Shown here: in pieces, positions 24,055-30,991 of the stretch | Layout of the letters: each line of letters opens with the position of its first letter | Numbering within the stretch: position 1 is the first letter of the stretch | Assembly: GCF_014639655.1 (NCBI RefSeq) | Contig: NZ_BMGB01000001.1 | Location: 1,690,882 to 1,754,881 of the forward strand | Reading direction: 5' to 3' | Source of the DNA: Conyzicola nivalis | Lineage (GTDB): Bacteria; Actinomycetota; Actinomycetes; Actinomycetales; Microbacteriaceae | Length of the DNA stretch: 64,000 bases | Notes under the pieces: generated by a model | The model's input: the letters and a program-made list of their open reading frames with translations, nothing else | The model's database searches: none | What the model was told of the DNA's origin: nothing | Program-made: the position numbers and the translations under genes

Positions 24055-24894
24055 GTGCACAGTCAGTCAGACGGCCCTCCCGTGGCCGTTCCCGCTCAGG
24101 GATTCAGTGTGCGCGACTACGCCCGCACCGCATCCGGCAGCCACCGCGGCGAGATGGATCTCGCCCCCTTCGCCGCGTCTCCCCTGCGCCCCGACACGCT
24201 GCGCGCCCTGCGCTACGTGGCCGCGGTCGAGAGCGGAACGATGGGTCATCTGCGCAACGTGCTCGTCACCGCGACCCACAAAGACGCCAGGGTCACCGCG
24301 TTTCTCGGCACCTGGGCCTTCGAGAAGTTCTGGATCGCCGACGCGCTCCAGCACGTTCTCGACGCCCACGACACGACCCTCCCCACGCCCAAGCAGCGAT
24401 CGCGCGTCGCGGCCTTCTTCGGCGAGATCCGGGAGCGCGTGCGCCCCATCACCGGGTCGATCCGCGCCAACAAGCTCGGCGAAGACATGATCGCGGTGCA
24501 CATGACCCTCGGCACGATAGACGAGTGGATGACACAGGCTGCCCTGGCCCGCATCGTGGCTCTCGACCCCAACCCCGCGCTCGTCGCGATCGTCGACCGG
24601 CTCGTGGCCGTGCAGCAGCGCCAACTCGAATTCTTCGAGGCGCAGGCGCGCGACCGGCTCGCATTCGCCGAGCACACCCGTGTCACCGTCGCCCGCCAGA
24701 TCGCCGGAGCCCAGTGGCCCATCGGCGCCGAGGCCGAGGCGAAATCCGAGACCGACTTCTTCTACTCCTACCTCTTCGCCAGCGCCCCCGGCATCGCCGC
24801 GGCCATCGACGCGAAGATCTCCTCTCTCCCCGGCCAGGAAGGGCTCCCCCTCATTTCACGCGCAGTAGCAGCACACGGCGGTCGCGCCGCATGA
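24055..24894 (+). CDS. Ferritin-like protein lacking most diiron ligands
   Basis: 279 aa, all-helical, collinear with the protein encoded at 27175-27969. At the diiron positions it has Glu59, then Lys91/Ile94 in place of ExxH, Glu157, and Gln187/Gln190 in place of the second ExxH. Four of six ligands are thus lost and it should not bind a diiron centre. The flanking helices (AVHM, DEW, QARDRL) remain well conserved, so it is a folded paralogue, probably a structural or regulatory partner. Start GTG 24055 has GGGAAAGAG upstream; GTG 24022 is the alternative. The stop overlaps the reductase gene by 4 bp. Confidence 0.82.
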   Translation: MHSQSDGPPVAVPAQGFSVRDYARTASGSHRGEMDLAPFAASPLRPDTLRALRYVAAVESGTMGHLRNVLVTATHKDARVTAFLGTWAFEKFWIADALQHVLDAHDTTLPTPKQRSRVAAFFGEIRERVRPITGSIRANKLGEDMIAVHMTLGTIDEWMTQAALARIVALDPNPALVAIVDRLVAVQQRQLEFFEAQARDRLAFAEHTRVTVARQIAGAQWPIGAEAEAKSETDFFYSYLFASAPGIAAAIDAKISSLPGQEGLPLISRAVAAHGGRAA

Positions 24895-27185
24895 GTGCAG
24901 CAGAGAAGAAATCCGGCCTCGCCGGCGCCCACGTCTTCCTCACGGGAGCCACCGGTTTCGTCGGCCAGGCGGTGCTCGAGCGCCTGCTCTCGTCGTACCC
25001 CGACACCCGCGTCTCAATCCTCGTGCGCACGAAGGGCAGCGCCACCACCGAGACGCGCCTCGCCAACCTGCTGCGCAAGCCGGTGTTCTCGGCGTGGAAG
25101 GAGAAGGTCGGCGACGAAGAAGCCGCCCGCATTCTCGCCGAGCGCGTGACTGTCGTCTCGGGCAGTCTCACCTCGATCTCCGAGTTGCCCGGCGACATCG
25201 ATGTGGTGATCCACGGTGCATCCACCGTCTCGTTCGATCCGCCCATCGACGAGGCCTTCGACACCAACGTCGGCGGCGCTCTCGGCCTCTACGGCGCACT
25301 GCTGGCTTCCGGCTCCGACCCGCACGTCGTGCACGTCTCCACCTGTTACGTCGGCGGCATCCGCAAGGGCATCATGCCCGAGGCGTCGCTCACCCACGAG
25401 GTCGACTGGCGAGCCGAGGCCGCCTCGGCAGCGAAGGCGCGCGAACAGGTCGAGCTGGCCTCGCGCGAGCCCGAGAGCCTGCGGCGGTTCATCAACCGTT
25501 CGCGTGCCGTGAACGGCAAGGCCGGGCCGCAGGCCGTCGCCCGTGCCGCCGAGACCGCCCGCGCCGAGTGGGTCACGAAAGAGCTGGTCGACTACGGCCG
25601 CACCCGCGCCGAGAGCCTCGGCTGGACCGACGTGTACACGCTCACCAAGGCCTTCGGCGAGCGCGCGGCCGAGGAGCTGTGGGCCCAGGCCGGCCACCGC
25701 CTCTCCGTGGTGCGACCCGCCATCATCGAGAGCGCGCTGCACCACCCGTTCCCCGGCTGGATCGACGGGTTCAAGGTCGCCGACCCGCTCATCCTCGCCT
25801 ACGGCCGCGGCCAGCTGCCCGACTTCCCCGGCCTGCCCGACTCGATCCTCGACATCATCCCGGTCGACTACGTCGTTAACGCCATCATCGCGGCGGCGGG
25901 CACCGATCCCGACCCGGCAGACCCGCAGTACTACCACGTCAACTCCGGCGCCTCGAACCCGCTGCCGTTCCACGAGATGTACGAGAACGTCAACGAGTTC
26001 TTCACCGCGAACCCGCTCCCCCACGAGGACGGCCACATCAGCGTCCCGCTCTGGCGCTTCCCGGGCGCCCGCAAGGTGGAGCGTGCGCTCAAGCGCCGCG
26101 AAGACATCGCCGAGTTCGCCGAACGCACCATCACCCGGCTGCCCTCCACCAAGCGCACCCAGAAGTGGCTCGACGGCGTGCACGTCAACCAGAACGCGCT
26201 CGAGACGCTGCGTGGCTACACCGAGCTCTACCGCGCCTACGTGCAGACCGAGATCATCTTCGACGACAGCAACGCGAAGAAGCTGCACAACTCGATCCCC
26301 GCGGAGATGCGGGCCGATCTCGGCTTCGACGTCGCCGCGATCGACTGGAACGACTACTTCCAGCGCGTGCATTTCCCCGCTATCACCGCTCTCACGAACG
26401 CGTTCGCGAACCGCCCGCAGGGAAACAAGCGTGCGCAGCGCGCCCTTCCCAAGCGGTCGGATGTCGTGGCCGTCTTCGATCTGGAAGGCACCGTTCTCGA
26501 GTCCAACCTCGTGCAGCAGTACCTCTGGCTGGGCATCACGAAGACGTTCATGGCGCGCGAGCTCGCCAGCCTGGCCGTCTCGATCCCGAAGTACCTGCGC
26601 GCGGAACGCCACGACCGCGGCGAGTTCATCCGCACGTTCATGCGCCGCTACGAGGGCATCAGGGTGTCGCGCATCGAGGCGCTCGTGCGCGGCCGGTTCG
26701 GCCGCCAGCTGATCAACCACGTCTACCCCGACGCGCTGCGCCGGGCTCAGGAGCACCGCGAGGCCGGCCACCGCACCGTGCTCGTCACCGGCACCATCGA
26801 CCTCATGACCACGCCGCTCGCGCCGTTCTTCGACGAGGTCGTCGCCGGCAGCATGCACGAGCGCGACGGTGTGCTCACCGGCTACCTCGCCACGCCCCCG
26901 CTCGTCGACGAGGCACGCGCCTCGTGGCTGCGCGAGTACGCGAAGCAGCACGGCCTGAACCTTAGCCAGTCCTACGGTTACGGCGATTCCCACGCCGACG
27001 TGCCCTGGTTGCAGCTGCTCGGCAACCCGACCGCGGTGAACCCCGACACCCAGCTCTACAGCCAGGCGCAGGCCAAACGGTGGACTATCCAGTCGTGGGC
27101 CACTACGGCCAAACTGGGACGGCCCTCCGCTCCGAACGCTTCGGTATCCCCGACCGACGAGAAAGCTGTCTCCCATGGCGTTTGA
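24891..27185 (+). CDS. Fatty-acyl reductase fused to a HAD-IB domain
   Basis: 764 aa. Residues 10-360 form an NAD(P)-binding_4 (male-sterility type) extended SDR with TGATGFVG (18-25), STCYVGG and Tyr249-x3-Lys253. Residues 360-510 resemble the C-terminal part of fatty-acyl reductases. Residues 520-740 are a SerB-like HAD-IB domain with FDLEGT (530-534), VTGT (632-635) and GDSHAD (699-704). The usual DxD of motif I is D530-L-E532. The reductase would make fatty alcohol from acyl-CoA or acyl-ACP, the co-substrate of an AGPS. The HAD substrate is unknown. It overlaps the neighbours by 4 and 11 bp. Confidence 0.87.
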   Translation: MSAAEKKSGLAGAHVFLTGATGFVGQAVLERLLSSYPDTRVSILVRTKGSATTETRLANLLRKPVFSAWKEKVGDEEAARILAERVTVVSGSLTSISELPGDIDVVIHGASTVSFDPPIDEAFDTNVGGALGLYGALLASGSDPHVVHVSTCYVGGIRKGIMPEASLTHEVDWRAEAASAAKAREQVELASREPESLRRFINRSRAVNGKAGPQAVARAAETARAEWVTKELVDYGRTRAESLGWTDVYTLTKAFGERAAEELWAQAGHRLSVVRPAIIESALHHPFPGWIDGFKVADPLILAYGRGQLPDFPGLPDSILDIIPVDYVVNAIIAAAGTDPDPADPQYYHVNSGASNPLPFHEMYENVNEFFTANPLPHEDGHISVPLWRFPGARKVERALKRREDIAEFAERTITRLPSTKRTQKWLDGVHVNQNALETLRGYTELYRAYVQTEIIFDDSNAKKLHNSIPAEMRADLGFDVAAIDWNDYFQRVHFPAITALTNAFANRPQGNKRAQRALPKRSDVVAVFDLEGTVLESNLVQQYLWLGITKTFMARELASLAVSIPKYLRAERHDRGEFIRTFMRRYEGIRVSRIEALVRGRFGRQLINHVYPDALRRAQEHREAGHRTVLVTGTIDLMTTPLAPFFDEVVAGSMHERDGVLTGYLATPPLVDEARASWLREYAKQHGLNLSQSYGYGDSHADVPWLQLLGNPTAVNPDTQLYSQAQAKRWTIQSWATTAKLGRPSAPNASVSPTDEKAVSHGV

Positions 27186-27969
27186 CATCGACAAGTACAC
27201 CGCGACCAGCGTCAACGTGAACTGGAGCGACCTCGACTTCGACGAGTTCAAAACGAACCCGTTGCCCGCATCGACGCTCCGCAGCCTGCGCTACATGTGC
27301 GACATCGAGTACCACACGGTCTGCTACCTGCGCGACATGCTCGTGACGCCGTCGCACAAGGACCCCGAGGTTTCGGCGTTTATGACCATGTGGAACCGCG
27401 AGGAGTTCTGGCACGGTGAGGCCCTCGCCGAGGTGCTGGGTGCGCACGGCATCACCGTCGACTTCGACCAGCTCAAGGCCACCCGCCTCAAGCTGGGCTG
27501 GAAAGACAAGCTGGATCCCGTGAAGCAGTCGCTGCTCGGCAACATCGTGGGCAAGGACTTCATCGCCGTGCACATGATCTGGGGGGCCGCAAACGAGTGG
27601 TCGGCCGTCGCCGCCTACAACCGCCTGGCCGAACTCGAGAAGCACCCGGTGCTGGCCGTGCTGCTCAAGCGCATCGCCAAGCAGGAGGCCAAGCACGTGG
27701 CCTTCTACGCCACCCAGGCGCGCGAGCGTCTGGCCAGCAGCAAGAAGGCGCGCGTTATCGCCCGCTTCGCGCTGAAGAAGGCGTGGGGGCCGGTCGGCTC
27801 GAGCGTCATGGAGCCCGAGGAGGTGACCCACGTGATGGGCCACCTGTTCGCCGGCGAGGAGGGCATGCGTGAGATCCGCAAGCTCGACGACCACATCTCG
27901 CGGATGCCGGGGCTCGAGGGTCTCGAGATCGTGGAGACCGCGATGAAGAAGTACGGCGTCGCCGCCTAG
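27175..27969 (+). CDS. Ferritin-like diiron protein with complete E, ExxH, E, ExxH site
   Basis: 264 aa, four-helix bundle type. The ligand set is Glu45, Glu77-x2-His80 (EFWH), Glu141 (NEW) and Glu171-x2-His174 (EAKH), the same arrangement as soluble acyl-ACP desaturases and aldehyde-deformylating oxygenases. It should activate O2 on a long-chain substrate: possible roles are desaturation of an alkyl or acyl chain (including vinyl-ether formation) or hydroxylation. Its start overlaps the reductase-HAD gene by 11 bp. It is last in the plus-strand operon and paralogous to the protein at 24055-24894. Confidence 0.85.
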   Translation: MAFDIDKYTATSVNVNWSDLDFDEFKTNPLPASTLRSLRYMCDIEYHTVCYLRDMLVTPSHKDPEVSAFMTMWNREEFWHGEALAEVLGAHGITVDFDQLKATRLKLGWKDKLDPVKQSLLGNIVGKDFIAVHMIWGAANEWSAVAAYNRLAELEKHPVLAVLLKRIAKQEAKHVAFYATQARERLASSKKARVIARFALKKAWGPVGSSVMEPEEVTHVMGHLFAGEEGMREIRKLDDHISRMPGLEGLEIVETAMKKYGVAA

Positions 27970-28022
27970 GCACTCTTTTCGTCGGTCGCGGCCGGTCGTA
28001 CTATGGGCGCGAGGTGATCGCA

Positions 28023-28211
28023 ATGCGCGCAACGGTGGGCGAACGGATCGTCATCCACGGCAAGAACGTCGGGTCTCCCGACCGCCACGGGGAGATAGCC
28101 GAAGTTCGGGGGAACGACGGCGACCCGCCGTATCTGGTCAAGTTCGACGACGGGCATGAGTCACTGGTCTTCCCCGGTCCGGACTGCTCGCTCGAGCGGC
28201 TCGCAACGTAG
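28023..28211 (+). CDS. DUF1918 small protein
   Basis: 62 aa, MRATVGERIVIHGKNVGSPD onward, with the conserved RHGEIAEVRG and PPYLVKFDDGHESLVFPGPD of DUF1918, a beta-rich SH3-like family of actinobacteria with no known function. GAGGTG at 28011-28016 is the ribosome site for ATG 28023. Its last 74 bp overlap the 3' end of the convergent membrane-protein gene. Confidence 0.85.
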   Translation: MRATVGERIVIHGKNVGSPDRHGEIAEVRGNDGDPPYLVKFDDGHESLVFPGPDCSLERLAT

Positions 28212-28833
28212 CGAGCACCGCGACGCCGATCAGCAGCTGCCACACGGTCACGGAGTACACGCCGCCGCGCTCCCACAGCCCGTCGAACCGCACGTCCGAG
28301 AGCCCGGCGAGAAGCACACCCTCGCTCAGCAGACCGACGACGGGCAGCACCACGCTCGCGACCGAGAACCAGCGCGGCAGGCCCGCGCGCACCGCGGCGA
28401 CGCCGGCCACGAGCGCGGTCAGGTTGCCGAAGACGATCGCCAGCAGCGCCCCGATCAGGTGCAGCGGACCGGCATCCGCGGCCTCGTTGAAGAGCCCGAC
28501 CAGCACGATGCCCACGCCGTGGAGCACGGCGAACCCCACGAAGAGCCAGCGGGAGACGCCCCGGAACAGCACCGCGAGCAGCACGGCACCGAGAACGAAG
28601 AACACGCCCTCGAGCACGAACCCGGTGTTCATCACCCAGGCCAGCGGTGAGTAGACGTCCCGCCCGCCGTAGATCTGGGCGTCCGGTACGCCGAGGTCGC
28701 TGATGTAGTTGGCCGCGTGGTCGTAACGCGGCTCGATCCAGGCCGCGGCCGCGACGGCCTCGAGCGTGACGTACTGCAACGCGCCGACGATGAACGCCAG
28801 GGCTCCCGCTGAACAGCGCCCCGAGACCGTCAT
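28138..28833 (-). CDS. DUF998-type multi-pass membrane protein
   Basis: 231 aa with about six helices. The segment YDHAANYISDLGVPDAQIYGGRDVYSPLA, just after helix 1, is typical of DUF998 membrane proteins (function unknown). ATG 28833 shares one base with the stop of the upstream esterase gene (TGATG), showing co-translation. The hydrophilic C-terminus overlaps the DUF1918 gene on the other strand. Confidence 0.82.
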   Translation of the reverse strand: MTVSGRCSAGALAFIVGALQYVTLEAVAAAAWIEPRYDHAANYISDLGVPDAQIYGGRDVYSPLAWVMNTGFVLEGVFFVLGAVLLAVLFRGVSRWLFVGFAVLHGVGIVLVGLFNEAADAGPLHLIGALLAIVFGNLTALVAGVAAVRAGLPRWFSVASVVLPVVGLLSEGVLLAGLSDVRFDGLWERGGVYSVTVWQLLIGVAVLATLRAARASSPDRGRPVTHARRRT

Positions 28834-29756
28834 CACAGGCGCCACTCGTCCGCGGCGAGCACCGCCTCGATCACCGCGCGTGCCTCGGCCCCCTCGGGAA
28901 TCGGCAGCAGCGGATACACGTGGAGCATGTTCGCCCGCTGGTGGAAGTCGAGCGGGTGACCCTCGGCCCGTGCCTTCTTCGCCAGCGTGATCGCGTCGGC
29001 GTGGGTGATGTCGCGTGTGCCGCTGAACAGCGTGATGCGACCGATGCCGGCGAGCGGGGCGTTCACGGGGCTCACGAACGGGTGCTCGATCGGCAGGTCG
29101 CCGCGCCAGACCTCGGCGGCCGCCTTGGGACCCGGCACGTTCAGCCACGGGTCGCGCGGCTCGATCTCGTAGGTCAGCGGATCGCTGAAGGTGAGGTCGA
29201 TCACCGGCGAGATGAGCACGATGTCACGGGGCGCGGGCACACCGCGGTCGCGCAGCAGCATGGCCGCGGAAAGCGCGATGGTTCCGCCGGCGGAGTCGCC
29301 GAGGATAAGAACCGCGGATGAACCGGCCTCCGCCACGAGCTCGGCCGCGAGATCGGCGACCACCGGCACGACCTCGCCGGCCGTTCCCCGCGGTACGAGC
29401 GGATAGATCGGCACGGTGAACTCGGTGCCCGTGTTCACCGCGAGGCGCGCGATCAGCCACCAGTGGAACGGAGAGATCTCGTGCACCCACGCGCCACCGT
29501 GCACGTAGAGTGCCCGGCGGTTGACCGGGCTCTCGCGCGGCGTCAGGGTGTAGACCGGCCATCCGGCCACCCGGCGCACCGTGATGCGCACGGTTTTGTC
29601 GATGTTCTTCGGCGGCGCGAACGACTCCGGGCGCAGCACGTGGTCCGCCGCGAGGCGCATCGTGAGGTCGGGCGACGAGAACTCGCGCTTGCTCCCCCTC
29701 GCGCGCATGATCGGGGTCAGCAGGGCGGAACGGAGGCTTTGTCGCGAATGAGTCAC
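28833..29756 (-). CDS. Alpha/beta hydrolase, acetyl-esterase (HSL/Aes) family
   Basis: 307 aa. Oxyanion-hole motif is YVHGGAWVHE, the nucleophile elbow GDSAGG, and the acid/His pair is expected in SGTRDITHAD and ANMLHVYPLLP. It hydrolyses short-chain esters; cytoplasmic, no signal peptide. It is co-directional and overlapping with the DUF998 gene, so the two probably act together on a lipid or ester substrate. Specificity cannot be told. Confidence 0.9.
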   Translation of the reverse strand: MTHSRQSLRSALLTPIMRARGSKREFSSPDLTMRLAADHVLRPESFAPPKNIDKTVRITVRRVAGWPVYTLTPRESPVNRRALYVHGGAWVHEISPFHWWLIARLAVNTGTEFTVPIYPLVPRGTAGEVVPVVADLAAELVAEAGSSAVLILGDSAGGTIALSAAMLLRDRGVPAPRDIVLISPVIDLTFSDPLTYEIEPRDPWLNVPGPKAAAEVWRGDLPIEHPFVSPVNAPLAGIGRITLFSGTRDITHADAITLAKKARAEGHPLDFHQRANMLHVYPLLPIPEGAEARAVIEAVLAADEWRL

Positions 29757-29868
29757 ACACCATTCTCCCTACACGGCTTAGGGCCAACCTGCGAGCCATC
29801 CGACCTGCTATGCGACACGGGCCACCGTGGCGTACCGTCGAAGCAAGGAATCGACGAAAGGAAGATCA

Positions 29869-30003
29869 ATGACGACTTCGAAGCGCGAAGGCGAAGGCGA
29901 ATACACCGACAACGACCCGCTCGACCCGGCGGACCGTACGGTGGAGGCCGAAGGCGAGTACACCGACTCCGAGATTCCCGGCGAAACCATCCCCGAGAAG
30001 TAG
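29869..30003 (+). CDS. Small acidic protein with repeated EGEYTD
   Basis: 44 aa starting MTTSKREGEGEYTD, with a good AAAGGAAG ribosome site and a textbook terminator 18 bp downstream. The hexapeptide EGEYTD occurs twice (about residues 9-14 and 28-33), and a quarter of the residues are acidic. No membrane segment, no known family. The dedicated signals on both sides argue that it is a real, possibly abundantly expressed gene. Confidence 0.72.
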   Translation: MTTSKREGEGEYTDNDPLDPADRTVEAEGEYTDSEIPGETIPEK

Positions 30004-30020
30004 CGAGACGCGGCACGGCG

Positions 30021-30056
30021 AAGGCCCGTCACCCCGAGCGGGGTGACGGGCCTTTT
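30021..30056 (+). terminator. Intrinsic terminator after the small acidic protein gene
   Basis: A perfect 15-bp stem (30021-30035 with 30040-30054, AAGGCCCGTCACCCC) and a GAGC loop are followed by TTTT. It also faces the convergent FBP gene ending at 30088 and, having AA at its 5' foot, may work both ways. Confidence 0.93.
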
Positions 30057-30087
30057 GTCGTGGTCGGTCGAGGTCGGTCGCAGTGCG

Positions 30088-30579
30088 CTACTCGCCCAGC
30101 ACGATGCCGGTCGCGAAGTCGGTCGCCCGCTGCCGCAAGACGGCGATGCGCTGTTCGCGCGCGGCTTCACGGTCGAACCCGATGTAGGCCGACGGCGGCA
30201 GTTTGCGAACGTTGACCGAGCACTCGAACTTCGAGCAGATCAGCGTGCCGACCGTGTTGCCGTTGCGGCCGGCCGCCCCCACCCGGCGGGCACTGTAGAG
30301 CACCACATCGTTGGGCAGGTGCACGTCCTGGCACCACGAGCACTGGGCCCGGCTGCGAGGCGCGGCGTCGGCCTGTCTGAGCACGATGCCCACCGGGCCG
30401 TCGGGCAGGGGAACCACAATGTAGGCGCGCTTCGCCATTTTCGGGTCGATCCAGCCGAGATAGTCGAGACGGTCCCAGTCGAGTCCGGCGAAGTCGGCCG
30501 GCAGGGTCAGGTCGGATGTTTCTTTGCGCGACGCGTTCACGAACGACGCGCGGATGGTTTTCTCGTCGAGAGAGATCAT
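30088..30579 (-). CDS. FBP-type treble-clef zinc-finger protein (FusB-like C-terminal domain)
   Basis: 163 aa. The C-terminal half matches the FBP treble-clef zinc finger, with Cys80-x2-Cys83 and Cys115-x4-Cys120 as zinc ligands and the following VRKLPPSAYIGFDREAA helix. Staphylococcal FusB uses this domain to bind elongation factor EF-G and rescue it from fusidic acid. Actinobacterial FBP proteins are presumed to act on EF-G too, but proof for this branch is lacking. Its 5' region holds the structured element at 30627-30720. Confidence 0.85.
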   Translation of the reverse strand: MISLDEKTIRASFVNASRKETSDLTLPADFAGLDWDRLDYLGWIDPKMAKRAYIVVPLPDGPVGIVLRQADAAPRSRAQCSWCQDVHLPNDVVLYSARRVGAAGRNGNTVGTLICSKFECSVNVRKLPPSAYIGFDREAAREQRIAVLRQRATDFATGIVLGE

Positions 30580-30626
30580 GCGGATGCTCCAGGGTCGATG
30601 CCCGCGGCTGAGCGCCGTGAGCAGAA

Positions 30627-30720
30627 AGTTCGTTAAATGGGGTAAGCCGAGGGGCTATCTGCAGCCGGCGAGTGAAAAGCCGGCTACCCCCAAGCGCCCC
30701 GAGGGCATCACGAACGAACT
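30627..30720. ncRNA. Candidate multibranched structured RNA element
   Basis: An 8-bp perfect outer helix (30627-30634 with 30713-30720, AGTTCGTT) encloses four nested helices. These are 30639-30644 with 30685-30690 (GGGGTA); inside it 30645-30648 with 30653-30656 (4 bp, loop GAGG) and 30664-30669 with 30679-30684 (6 bp, loop GAGTGAAAA); and beside it 30696-30699 with 30703-30706 (loop CGA). It ends 48-52 nt from the start codon of either divergent neighbour. Purine-rich loops favour the plus strand, hence a leader of the gene at 30773, but a leader of the FBP gene is equally possible. No known class recognised. Confidence 0.45.
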
Positions 30721-30772
30721 GGAGATTCTCACCCGAGCAGCATAGTGTAGGTCCGAGCCGCATACTGAGGGC

Positions 30773-30991
30773 ATGGACACCACCGTCGCGGGCATTGTCG
30801 TCACCATCGTGCTGATCCTCACGGGCATCGTGGCCCTCGTCCGCACCGTCCTGGCGGCACGCCTGCGTCGTCGATTCGCGGCCGACCGCGACGACACCCA
30901 ACGGGCCGGCGCGTCGGAGGAACCGAATGCGTACGACGCTGCCCAGCGCGCCGGCGGAAGCTCGGCCTGGATGCGGCCCGGCGGGTTCTAG
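30773..30991 (+). CDS. Small single-helix membrane protein
   Basis: 72 aa. One membrane segment (about residues 5-27, VAGIVVTIVLILTGIVALVR) is followed by a basic juxtamembrane patch (ARLRRRF) and a hydrophilic tail ending in WMRPGGF. No family recognised. It overlaps the AraC regulator gene tail-to-tail by 4 bp and lies downstream of the structured element at 30627-30720. Confidence 0.65.
   Translation: MDTTVAGIVVTIVLILTGIVALVRTVLAARLRRRFAADRDDTQRAGASEEPNAYDAAQRAGGSSAWMRPGGF

Noticed and set aside
23193-24890. A long N-terminal extension giving the reductase-HAD protein 1330 aa
   Set aside because: The extension runs antisense to the SDR and across the first ferritin-like gene in another frame. 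The ATGA-coupled start at 24891 begins directly with a Rossmann domain.
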